64,000 nt of DNA, taken from assembly GCA_025150425.1 (NCBI GenBank), contig CP102281.1:806001-870000 (forward strand), read 5' to 3'. How positions within the stretch are numbered: position 1 is the stretch's first letter; every line of letters begins with the position of its first letter. Both the position numbers and the translations under genes were made by a program. The DNA comes from [Eubacterium] siraeum. Lineage in GTDB: Bacteria > Bacillota > Clostridia > Oscillospirales > Ruminococcaceae. The notes beneath the pieces are model-generated. The model was given only the letters and a program-made list of their open reading frames with translations. It was not told where the DNA came from and ran no database searches. Positions 51,293-59,642 of this stretch are shown here, piece after piece.

Positions 51293-53305
51293 TTAACTGC
51301 GCTGTGCAGTCTTGTTATCGTTTGAGTTTACCTTTATAAGACTTAAATAGTAGTCGTCAATCGACTTCTTGAGAGTATCAAGCGCTTCGTTTACCGTAAC
51401 GTCCTTTAGCTGAGCACCTGCCATAGTCTGATGACCGCCGCCGCCAAGAGCCTCCATTATAAGCTGGACGTTTAAGTTACCCATACTTCTTGCGCTTATT
51501 GATATTTCGTTGCTCATCGTTTTGAACAATACAAACGATGCGTCAACATTCTTGATAGTCAGCAGTTCATCTGCCGCCTGCGGAGCGACTATCCTCAGAT
51601 CGTCCGCATAGAAGTCACACGGTGCTATCGCACACTTGCGGTAAATTTCCGCCTCTGCGACTATCTGTGTTTTTCTCTTGTAGCTGTCTATAGAGCTTGA
51701 GAACATCTTCTTTACGGTTATCGTATCCGCACCCATTTTACGCAGTACAGCCGCCGCCTCAAATGTTCTTACGCCCGTTTTCATAACGAAATTCTTTGTA
51801 TCAAGCATAATGCCTGCAAGCAGACACTCCGCCTGCACCGCTCTCAGCTTTCCTGCCTCACCGAAATACTGTATAAGCTCCGTCACCATTTCTGATGCGG
51901 ATGAAGCATACGGCTCGTGGTGGAATATTACCGCATTGTCTATGTAGTTTACCATCTTCCTGTGGTGGTCGATGACAACTACCTTCTTTGCTTTTTCGTA
52001 AAGCTCCTTGCTTTCTATTATCAGCGGATTATGCGTATCGCAGATAATCAGCAGTGAATTGTCCGTCAGCTCCTCCATAGCATCCGCAGGCTCTGTGAAC
52101 AGCGGTTCTTCACCGTCAACGTGGGGGAATCTGTCTATCAGGACTTTTGCAAGCGAGGTGCTGTAGTCGCATACCGCCCAGGCACTCTTGCCGAGATTCC
52201 TTATGGCGCAGGTAAGGCCTACAGATGAGCCTACGCTGTCAAGGTCGCTGTACTTGTGACCCATTATGAATATCTTGTCTGCATTGTCAACAAGCTCAAG
52301 CAGTGAGTTTGCGATGATTCGTGTCTTGACCTTCGTGTGACGCTCAACGCCCTTTGAAACACCGCCGTAAAATTCAAAGCCGTTGTCCGTCTTTACAGCC
52401 GCCTGATCACCGCCTCGTCCGAGTGCCATTTCAAGTGCCTGACGTGCGAACTGTTCGCTTTCTTTGAGCGTTTTACCTGTTCTGCCTATACCTATCGACA
52501 TTGTTACGTTAAGGCGGTCATTTACGAAAATTTCTCTTGCTTTATCGAGGATTTCGACCTTGTTACGCAGGATTTCCTGCAGGTGTCTTTCTTCTATTAC
52601 GGCTATAAATCTGTCGGACGCATTCTTTCTGAGTACGCCTGTTGTCTGTCCCGCAAAATCTTCAAGCAGCTTGTCTATCTGTACCGAAACGTGCGCCTTT
52701 TCACTTTCAAGGCAACCGCTTATAAGCTCCTCGTAGCCGTCTACCATAAACAGTATGACAACGGGCTGTGACAGCTTTTTCTCTGTTTCAAGAGCGGTTA
52801 TGTCGGTTATGTTCTTGAAGAATAACAGCGTCAGTTCTTTTGCTTCGTTCTCATCGGGTATTCTTGCAAAAACCTTATATACCTTGTCCTTGTATCTGAC
52901 GGTTATTCCGTCATCGGTGAAGAAATCGGCAGGCGGAATATCGGTTATATTTGACAGTTCCATACCGTATTCGCAACAGTCGGGGAATTCCTCGGTAAAC
53001 TTTCCGTTTGTCCAGACTATTCTTCCGGCACTGTCGATTATAACGGCGGACATAGGAAAGCTATGCACGGACATATGCATTTTCGATTCAAGCTCATCGT
53101 CTATTCGTGCATAATACTGGAATGTTTTTCTTGTGACCTGTATCAGTTTTCCTATCGCAAAACCGCCGATAAGCACAACAAAAGGCGCAGACAGCCAGAA
53201 TACATTGATGTCCTTCGTGTAAATATATCCCTGAATTATCACCAGTGCGATAACCAGTGCGGAAACCGATATTACAAGTCCGCCGTCACGATAAAAATTC
53301 TTCAC
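51293..53305 (-). CDS. gdpP: Cyclic-di-AMP phosphodiesterase GdpP
   Basis: Hydrolyses c-di-AMP to pApA at the membrane, 670 aa. Two membrane helices (about 8-30 and 35-55) are followed by a PAS-like domain (about 75-165), a degenerate GGDEF domain (about 175-310) and a DHH/DHHA1 phosphoesterase. The DHH part has [29 protein letters not shown] and, near the end, [13 protein letters not shown]. gdpP-rplI-dnaB is a conserved Firmicutes order. It tunes osmotic balance and beta-lactam tolerance in other species. Confidence 0.95.
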   Translation of the reverse strand: MKNFYRDGGLVISVSALVIALVIIQGYIYTKDINVFWLSAPFVVLIGGFAIGKLIQVTRKTFQYYARIDDELESKMHMSVHSFPMSAVIIDSAGRIVWTNGKFTEEFPDCCEYGMELSNITDIPPADFFTDDGITVRYKDKVYKVFARIPDENEAKELTLLFFKNITDITALETEKKLSQPVVILFMVDGYEELISGCLESEKAHVSVQIDKLLEDFAGQTTGVLRKNASDRFIAVIEERHLQEILRNKVEILDKAREIFVNDRLNVTMSIGIGRTGKTLKESEQFARQALEMALGRGGDQAAVKTDNGFEFYGGVSKGVERHTKVKTRIIANSLLELVDNADKIFIMGHKYSDLDSVGSSVGLTCAIRNLGKSAWAVCDYSTSLAKVLIDRFPHVDGEEPLFTEPADAMEELTDNSLLIICDTHNPLIIESKELYEKAKKVVVIDHHRKMVNYIDNAVIFHHEPYASSASEMVTELIQYFGEAGKLRAVQAECLLAGIMLDTKNFVMKTGVRTFEAAAVLRKMGADTITVKKMFSSSIDSYKRKTQIVAEAEIYRKCAIAPCDFYADDLRIVAPQAADELLTIKNVDASFVLFKTMSNEISISARSMGNLNVQLIMEALGGGGHQTMAGAQLKDVTVNEALDTLKKSIDDYYLSLIKVNSNDNKTAQRS

Positions 53306-53334
53306 CTTTTGCGCCTCCTTTGTATTCCGTTATT

Positions 53335-55470
53335 TTACACTTCCATTATGATAGGCAGTATCATAGGACTTCTCTTGGTTCTCTGGAATATGAAGTTGCC
53401 AAGTTCATCCCTTACGTTAGACTTTATATTGCCCCATTCTCTGATGTTCCTGTCTGCACAGGTCTGGAGCGTTTTCTTGACAAGCTGTTTTGCCTCATCC
53501 ATAAGCTCCTCGGATTCCCTTACATATACAAATCCTCTTGATACTATATCGGGGCCTGCCGCTACCATACCTGTTTCACGGTTGATAGTGGTTACAACAA
53601 CAATAAGACCATCCTCGGACAGATGCTTTCTGTCACGCAGTACGACCGAGCCGACATCTCCCACTCCGAGACCGTCGACAAGCACCTTTCCTGCAGGCAC
53701 CTGACCTACTACCTTCATTTCAACACTGTCGGTTTCAACCACCTGACCGATATTCAGAAGGAATATGTTTTTCTCGGGTATGCCCATCTTTATTGCAAGA
53801 CCCTCGTGCTTTTTCATATGCTTGTATTCGCCGTGTATCGGTATAAAGAATTTCGGCTTTGTCAGCGCAAGCATCATTTTAAGCTCGTCCTGGCAGGCGT
53901 GACCCGAAACGTGTACCTCGTACATAGCCTCGTATACTACCTCTGCACCCTGCTTCATAAGCTCGTTTACGAGCTTTCCGACAAACTTCTCGTTGCCGGG
54001 GATCGGAGTAGCCGAAATAATGATAAGATCGCTCGGTGTTATAGATACCTGTCTGTGATCTCCCGATGACATTCTCGAAAGTGCGGAAAGCGGTTCGCCC
54101 TGACTTCCCGTTGTGATAATTACCATTTTTTCGGGAGGATATTTGTTGACATCTTCTATATCTACAAGCATACCCTGAGGTACTTTTATATAATTGAGTT
54201 CAATTGCGGTAGTAAGCACATTGAGCATACTTCTGCCCGAAACGGCGACCTTTCTGCCCCAGCTTTCCGCATTGTTTATAATCTGCTGTATTCTGTGAAT
54301 GTTTGAGGAGAATGTAGCGACAATTATTCTCTTGCCCTCTGCTCCTGCAAAAAGGCTCTTGAAGCTCTCTCCGACCTTTCTCTCGGTCGCCGTATAGCCC
54401 GGACGCTCTGCGTTTGTACTTTCCGAAAGCAGTGCGAGAACACCCTTGTTTCCAAGCTCACCGAATCTTGCAAGGTCAATTATACCGCCCTCGATAGGCG
54501 TATAGTCAACCTTGAAGTCGCCTGTATGCACTATCACGCCTGCAGGCGTATGCACTGCCATTGCGCAGGCATCGGGGATAGAGTGGTTTACTCTTATAAA
54601 TTCAACGCTCATACAGCCCATTCTGACATTCTGACGGGGTACGACCACGTTCAGCGAACACTGCGACAGTATGCCATGCTCACGGAGCTTTCCCTCGACA
54701 AGTCCGAGCGTCAGCCTTGTGCCATATACGGGTACGTTTATCTTCTTAAGGAAGTAGGGGAGTGCGCCTATGTGGTCCTCGTGGCCGTGCGTCAGCACAA
54801 TGCCCCTTATCTTCTCCCTGTTCTTTTCAAGATAGGTGAAGTCGGGGATAACAAGATCGACACCGAGCATATCGTCATCGGGGAAGGCAAGTCCGCAATC
54901 TATGATGAATATATCGTTACAGCACTCGTAGACGTAGATGTTCTTGCCTATCTCGTTTACGCCGCCGAGCGACATAATCCTTACGGGTGTCTTTCTGCCG
55001 CTCTTCTTTTCGTCCTCCGCAAAGAAAGAGGGATACTCCTGCTTTCTCGGTTCCTGCTTATTCTTGTTATAATGCGGCTTGTTGTCTGTAAGAACAGGCT
55101 TTTTATCATTTCTGCCGTCTGCGGACATGCTTTTCTTTTCACTGCTTTTATTGTCGGTCAGCACGGGCTTTTTGTTCTGACTTCTGTTGTCGGTAAGCAC
55201 CGGCTTCTTGCTTTCAGATGCTCTTCTGTCAGTCAGCACAGGCTTTTTGCCCTGCTGTCTGTTGTCGGTCAGAACTGTTTTATTTGCAGGCTTTGCATTT
55301 AAAATCCCTGTAAGCGATTCGCTTGCGGGAGCGTCCTTAGGGGCGTTCCTGTCGGTCAGCTTGAACTGCTTAGCAAAAGGATTCTTTCTTCTTTTTGAGT
55401 AAGGCTTTGTAGCCTTCGGCTTTATGTTTTCAGTCGCCGTCAGTAAGTTTTTCGAGTCAATAATTCCCAT
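53335..55470 (-). CDS. rnj: Ribonuclease J with a repeat-rich N-terminal extension
   Basis: Exo/endoribonuclease of the metallo-beta-lactamase/beta-CASP class, 711 aa. The zinc site HGHEDHIGALPYFL, the HSIPDACA loop, HTGDFK and FIPIHGEYKHM are all present. Before the enzyme proper (from about GGVNEIGKN, residue 170) there is an extension of about 165 residues with at least five copies of a KKPVLTDNR-like unit, basic and disordered. Usual RNase J proteins are 550-560 aa, so the extension is extra. It may bind RNA or other degradosome parts. First gene of the long minus-strand operon. Confidence 0.94.
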   Translation of the reverse strand: MGIIDSKNLLTATENIKPKATKPYSKRRKNPFAKQFKLTDRNAPKDAPASESLTGILNAKPANKTVLTDNRQQGKKPVLTDRRASESKKPVLTDNRSQNKKPVLTDNKSSEKKSMSADGRNDKKPVLTDNKPHYNKNKQEPRKQEYPSFFAEDEKKSGRKTPVRIMSLGGVNEIGKNIYVYECCNDIFIIDCGLAFPDDDMLGVDLVIPDFTYLEKNREKIRGIVLTHGHEDHIGALPYFLKKINVPVYGTRLTLGLVEGKLREHGILSQCSLNVVVPRQNVRMGCMSVEFIRVNHSIPDACAMAVHTPAGVIVHTGDFKVDYTPIEGGIIDLARFGELGNKGVLALLSESTNAERPGYTATERKVGESFKSLFAGAEGKRIIVATFSSNIHRIQQIINNAESWGRKVAVSGRSMLNVLTTAIELNYIKVPQGMLVDIEDVNKYPPEKMVIITTGSQGEPLSALSRMSSGDHRQVSITPSDLIIISATPIPGNEKFVGKLVNELMKQGAEVVYEAMYEVHVSGHACQDELKMMLALTKPKFFIPIHGEYKHMKKHEGLAIKMGIPEKNIFLLNIGQVVETDSVEMKVVGQVPAGKVLVDGLGVGDVGSVVLRDRKHLSEDGLIVVVTTINRETGMVAAGPDIVSRGFVYVRESEELMDEAKQLVKKTLQTCADRNIREWGNIKSNVRDELGNFIFQRTKRSPMILPIIMEV

Positions 55471-56184
55471 TCAGTATACCATCCTTCCGAATAGCCGACA
55501 GGTGTTGTCCTTTTATCTTTATGTATGACATACAGCCCTCATCGGCGGTTCTGTACGGAAAAGCGGCGGTATATAATTTCGTCCACAGCTTTTACGGCAA
55601 AAAGCCAAAACCGCTTGTACGCTCCTGCAAAAAGACACACCTCTCCCTGCAAAAGCCAAAGCGAAGCTAAGCCTGTATCACTGATACAGCCATTCCTGCC
55701 GTAAGCGGCATTGTCAATATGTCGTCCTGAGTACAATAAACGTGTTGCTATTACTGTAACTGAACGTTTACCTTGTAAGTACCGTATTCGTGCTATCGAA
55801 ATTTTATGCTGAAGTAAAAGGAAAATATATAATTTCTTAAAGCCGCTTTTCCGTTATTCTTTTGTTTTTATAATTTACTTAAAATAAATCCGTTATTCAT
55901 TCCGCTTAAATCATTTGCCGAGCCTGCATGGAAAATCTGTCACGCTGTCACCGTGAAAAAAAGCGGAAAGCGGTTACTGCCGCATTCAACATATATTTTA
56001 CAACATAAAAACGATATTGTCAAGAATAATAAGTATGGTGAAACGGTCGTATTTTGCTTTATAAAGCCGAAAAAGAGAAAAATAATTTTGCTTTTCCGCT
56101 TTTTTGCCGCTTTGCTTATCATCACTCTTTCGCTTCCTGAGGCATATATTGAAGCAGTGAATATACGGAAACGAGGGACTGATT
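55471..56184. other. Gap between rnj and the DUF3343 gene
   Basis: 714 bases without a convincing gene. On the minus strand it would be the long leader of rnj behind the promoter at 55995-56023. Two small inverted repeats are visible, CTGTATCA / TGATACAG near 55673-55689 and GCCGTAAGCGGC near 55698-55709. The + strand side must hold the promoter of the DUF3343 gene, which I cannot fix. Confidence 0.5.
55995..56023 (-). promoter_or_regulatory. Promoter for the rnj operon with a long leader
   Basis: On the minus strand TTGACA (56018-56023) and TAAAAT (55995-56000), spacer 17. The next gene on this strand is rnj, whose ATG is 520 bases away, so the leader would be unusually long. Confidence 0.65.
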
Positions 56185-56400
56185 ATGTATTTTATTGTTT
56201 TACGCTCGGCTACAGCCGCCGAAAAAGCAAGAAAAATCCTCAGTGGCTATAAAATATCATCTACTACGGGAAAAATCACCACTTCAAAGGGCTGCAGGTT
56301 CGGAATTTACACGGAACACGATCCCGACAAGACCTGCCGTCTGCTGTCGCTCGGCGGTCTTAACTGTATGGAGATAAGAAACGGCGGTGATGCCGGATGA
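56185..56400 (+). CDS. DUF3343 protein (putative Se/S carrier-like)
   Basis: A 71-residue protein of the DUF3343 type: MYFIVLRSATAAEKARKIL start, a GYKISSTTGKI segment, and a late CRFGIY with Cys at residue 42, plus CRLL and NCMEI. GAGGG precedes the ATG. Members are often found beside class V aminotransferases and selenium genes and have been suggested to carry selenium or sulfur. It overlaps the next gene by 4 bases (ATGA), which supports a shared function. Confidence 0.8.
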   Translation: MYFIVLRSATAAEKARKILSGYKISSTTGKITTSKGCRFGIYTEHDPDKTCRLLSLGGLNCMEIRNGGDAG

Positions 56401-57530
56401 TATATCTTGACAATGCCGCCACCACCTATCCAAAGCCCGTTTCGGTGCTTCATTCGGCGGAAAAGGCACTGTACGACTACGGGGCAAATCCCGGAAGGTC
56501 GGGTCACAGGCTTTCGCTCGAAACCTCACGGCAGGTGTTTTACGCAAGGGAGAAATGTGCGGAATTTTTCGGCGGTGAAACCGAAAATACGGTTTTCACG
56601 CTCAACTGTACCCATGCAATAAATTTTGCGCTCAAGGGCGTTTGCAATGCAAAAGGGCATTGCCATGTGATAACGTCCGACCTTGAACATAATTCGGTAA
56701 TAAGGCCGCTTCACGCACTGTATAAACAAAAACAGATAAATTACAGCATAGCCGACAGCGGCGGCAGCGATGATGAACTGCTGTCGGCTGTGGAAAAGCA
56801 GATCCGCCGTGACACTGCCGTGGTCATTATGACCGCAGGGTGTAACGTAAACGGCAGAGTGACACCGCTTGCCAGAATTGCGGAGCTTTGCAGGAAGCGC
56901 AATATATGTCTTATAGCCGATTGTGCTCAGGCGGCAGGCGTTATACCGCTTAATCTGGCGGACGGCATCAATATTATATGCGCACCCGGTCATAAGGGAC
57001 TTTACGGACCTATGGGTACGGGAGTGCTTGTGACTGACGGAAAATATCCGCTCAGCACGCTTATAGAGGGCGGAACGGGCAGTGCGAGCGGAGAAATCGA
57101 CCAGCCCGACTTTCTGCCCGACAGCTTTGAAAGCGGAACGATAAATACTCCCGGTGCTATCGCACTCGGCAGGGGAGTGGAATTTGTAAATTCAAAAGGA
57201 ATCGACAGGATTTACGCTCACGAAATGTCGCTGTGTGATTTATTTATAAAGCGTGTTGAAAATATCGGGAAAATCAGGGTCTACCGTCCGGAAAAGGTAA
57301 AATCTCTCCCTGTGGTATCTTTTACGGCGGGAGATGAAAACAGCTCGGTCACAGCCGATATGTTGTCGAAAAACGGATTTTATCTGCGTGGTGGGCTTCA
57401 CTGCAACTTCCTTGCCCACAAAAAGCAGGGTACGCTTGAAACGGGGACGGTACGGCTTGCGCCGTCGGTGTTCAATACACGTTCGGATATTATAAAGCTG
57501 ACTGAATTGCTTTATAAGAAGTATTCATAA
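56397..57530 (+). CDS. Class V aminotransferase, cysteine desulfurase-like
   Basis: PLP enzyme of the NifS/Csd type, 377 aa. It opens MIYLDNAATTYPKP; the aspartate pair lies in LIADCAQAAGVIPL, and the PLP lysine is in APGHKGLYGPMGTG. The GHK context and the HCNFLAHKKQGT segment, with Cys at the position expected for the persulfide, point to the group found with DUF3343 genes. It likely takes sulfur or selenium from cysteine or selenocysteine and passes it on. Translationally coupled to the preceding gene. Confidence 0.9.
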   Translation: MIYLDNAATTYPKPVSVLHSAEKALYDYGANPGRSGHRLSLETSRQVFYAREKCAEFFGGETENTVFTLNCTHAINFALKGVCNAKGHCHVITSDLEHNSVIRPLHALYKQKQINYSIADSGGSDDELLSAVEKQIRRDTAVVIMTAGCNVNGRVTPLARIAELCRKRNICLIADCAQAAGVIPLNLADGINIICAPGHKGLYGPMGTGVLVTDGKYPLSTLIEGGTGSASGEIDQPDFLPDSFESGTINTPGAIALGRGVEFVNSKGIDRIYAHEMSLCDLFIKRVENIGKIRVYRPEKVKSLPVVSFTAGDENSSVTADMLSKNGFYLRGGLHCNFLAHKKQGTLETGTVRLAPSVFNTRSDIIKLTELLYKKYS

Positions 57531-57583
57531 AAATTACAGCTCGCAGCGGTAAGACCGTTACGGGCTGTAGTCATATATAAATA

Positions 57584-59341
57584 TTATTTCAAAAGAGCAA
57601 TCGTGTCTTCTGCTATCTGTTCGGGAGTCAGATGCGCCGTATGCATAAGTTCGTTTACATCGTATCTGTCGTAGAACTTCTTTTCAAGGCCGAAGCACAG
57701 TGTTTTAACATCGCTGTTGCCGTAGAAACGTGCTATCTTTTCACCGAAACCGCCCTCAAGAATTCCGTCCTCAAGAGTTATCACAACATCGTGGTTTTTC
57801 TTGAGGTCTTCAAGCATATCCTTGTCAATTCCCGTGATATAGTGAGGATTTATAAGAGTGGGAGCGGTGCCGGTCTTTTCTTCGATTAACTTTGCCGCTT
57901 TCTCACCGAGCTGATAGAAGGTGCCGAGCGCTATCACTGCTATCCTTGAGCCGCTTTTTGTGATTTCGTACTTGTTTATATCCGACCAGTCGCTTTTAAC
58001 TTCCTTGCCGTCCGAAATCACCGCACCGCCCGGTACACGCACCGCAACGGGATACTTGCTTTGTTCGATTGCCCAGTCAAGCATAGAAAGATATTCTTCC
58101 TTTGTTGCGGGAGCAAGATAAACAAGATTCGGAATGTTTGAGAGCATAGGAATGTCATAGAGTCCGAGATGGGTAACATCGCTCATACCGTAGACAGAGC
58201 CTGCGAATACGCTTATCGCAACGGGGCTGTTGTTTATACATATATCCTGCGAAATCTGGTCATAGGTACGCTGTATAAATGTGCTGTATACTGTGTACAA
58301 AGGCTTACCGCCGCCTGCTGCGATTCCCGAGGCCATAGCCGCCGCATTTTCCTCCGCAATTCCAACATCTATAAACTGTCTGCCTGCCTCATCTCTTCTG
58401 CCTTTCCGGAAGCCGCCTACTGTGGGAGTACCGGAGGTCAGAACGCATACGCTTTCGTCCTTCTTCATTTTTTCAAGAAGCATCTTAGCTGTAAGGTCGC
58501 CGTAATCCTCGCCGTCAAAATTAAATTTAGGCTTTCCTGTTTCAACGTCAAACGGCATATGCCAGTGCCAGTCCTCCTTGTTTTCTTCCGCAAAAGACAG
58601 ACCCTTTCCCTTTTCGGTAACTATATGCACTGCGACAGGACGCTTGCTGTCCTTTACCTTACTGAAAGCGGCGATAAGACTTTCAATATCGTTGCCGTCC
58701 TTTACGAACACATAGTCAAGACCCATAGCTGTGAACAGGTTCGTATCGGCTTTTCCGTTGCCCTCACGCAGAGCCTTGAGATTTTTGTACATACCGCCGT
58801 GGTTTTCAGCGATAGACATATCGTTATCGTTTATAATAACGATAAGATTTCCGTCAAATTCGCCTGCGTAGTCGATAGCCTCAAGAGCTTCGCCGCCGCT
58901 GAGCGAACCGTCGCCTATTACCGCAATAACGTTTCCGCTTTCGTGCTTTAAATCCCTTGCCTTTGCAAGACCGAGTGCAAGGCTTACAGAAGTTGAGGTG
59001 TGACCGATGACGAAAAAGTCGTGTTCGCTTTCGGCGGGATTTGAGTAGCCCGAAATATTGTCAAAATGCTCTTCGTAAAGGAAACCGTCCTTTCTGCCTG
59101 TGAGCATCTTGTGACAGTATGTCTGGTGGGATACATCAAATACTATTTTGTCTGTCGGCGAATCGAATACATAGTGCAGAGCGACCGTTGCCTCCGCAAA
59201 ACCGAGATTGGGACCGCAGTGGCCTCCGTGACGGCTGAGCTTGAATATAAGTGCGTCACGCATTTCCTGCGTCAGCTTTTTCATTTCGTCAACACTCAGC
59301 TTCTTTATATCCGACGGTGAATTGATTTTTTCAAGATACAT
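57584..59341 (-). CDS. 1-deoxy-D-xylulose-5-phosphate synthase-like protein
   Basis: TPP-dependent transketolase-fold enzyme, 585 aa. GHCGPNLGFAEATVALHYVFD and the TPP motif GDGSLSGGEALEAIDYAGEFDGNLIVI-then-INDN are present, as are GIAEENAAAMASGIA and the C-terminal EDGILEGGFGEKIA. It is about 35 residues shorter than standard Dxs, and the usual DVGHQ reads DVSHQ. That fits a divergent Dxs group in Firmicutes. ATG 59341 has AAAGGAG upstream; the frame extends to 59518 over the promoter. A MerR-type promoter drives it. Whether it is the main MEP-pathway enzyme or a paralogue is not clear. Confidence 0.85.
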   Translation of the reverse strand: MYLEKINSPSDIKKLSVDEMKKLTQEMRDALIFKLSRHGGHCGPNLGFAEATVALHYVFDSPTDKIVFDVSHQTYCHKMLTGRKDGFLYEEHFDNISGYSNPAESEHDFFVIGHTSTSVSLALGLAKARDLKHESGNVIAVIGDGSLSGGEALEAIDYAGEFDGNLIVIINDNDMSIAENHGGMYKNLKALREGNGKADTNLFTAMGLDYVFVKDGNDIESLIAAFSKVKDSKRPVAVHIVTEKGKGLSFAEENKEDWHWHMPFDVETGKPKFNFDGEDYGDLTAKMLLEKMKKDESVCVLTSGTPTVGGFRKGRRDEAGRQFIDVGIAEENAAAMASGIAAGGGKPLYTVYSTFIQRTYDQISQDICINNSPVAISVFAGSVYGMSDVTHLGLYDIPMLSNIPNLVYLAPATKEEYLSMLDWAIEQSKYPVAVRVPGGAVISDGKEVKSDWSDINKYEITKSGSRIAVIALGTFYQLGEKAAKLIEEKTGTAPTLINPHYITGIDKDMLEDLKKNHDVVITLEDGILEGGFGEKIARFYGNSDVKTLCFGLEKKFYDRYDVNELMHTAHLTPEQIAEDTIALLK

Positions 59342-59412
59342 TGTTATTCTCCTTTTTAGTATGTGCCTGCCGCTATAAGACGGACAGCACGTTGCTTTCG
59401 TGTTACAACCGT

Positions 59413-59443
59413 ATTGTATCACATGGAGTTCACTCCAAGTCAA
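59413..59443 (-). promoter_or_regulatory. MerR-type promoter/operator of the DXS-like gene
   Basis: On the minus strand TTGACT (59438-59443) and TACAAT (59413-59418) are 19 bases apart, too long for ordinary use. The spacer is filled by a perfect inverted repeat TGGAGT-N2-ACTCCA (59424-59437). This is the classic MerR-family layout, where the regulator twists the DNA to activate. No MerR gene lies in the window. Confidence 0.85.
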
Positions 59444-59506
59444 GAGGTTTTGAAAAAATTTTTGCGGAAAAATACGCAATATTGTTTTTTCGATAATATA
59501 TGCAAA

Positions 59507-59542
59507 AATTGTAACCAAATTGTAACCAAATTGTAACCAATT
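59507..59542. repeat. Three 11-bp tandem repeats upstream of a promoter
   Basis: AATTGTAACCA three times in a row (59507, 59518, 59529), followed by ATT. They end six bases before the -35 box of the next promoter, so same-face activator binding at about one turn is plausible. Confidence 0.8.
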
Positions 59543-59547
59543 ATTAG

Positions 59548-59576
59548 TTGATTTTTCAAAATTTAAATGCTATACT
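59548..59576 (+). promoter_or_regulatory. Promoter of the NlpC/P60-like gene
   Basis: TTGATT (59548-59553) and TATACT (59571-59576), spacer 17, about 60 bases before ATG 59643. Confidence 0.7.
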
Positions 59577-59642
59577 CAAGTAAACAGTTATTTGTGTTAA
59601 AATCCGAAAAATAATAAAATCAAGAATAAAAAGGTAAAAGCC

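Noticed and set aside
55075-55290. Regular repeats in rnj considered as a CRISPR array
   Set aside because: The repeats are in frame, imperfect and protein-coding, with no conserved spacer length.
54526-55302. A 258-codon open frame antisense to rnj, with repeated segments
   Set aside because: The repetition is the mirror of the KKPVLTDN repeats of RNase J; there is no start signal.
58169-58951. A 260-codon open frame antisense to the DXS-like gene
   Set aside because: Composition typical of antisense reading and no ribosome-binding site; the TPP enzyme motifs are on the other strand.
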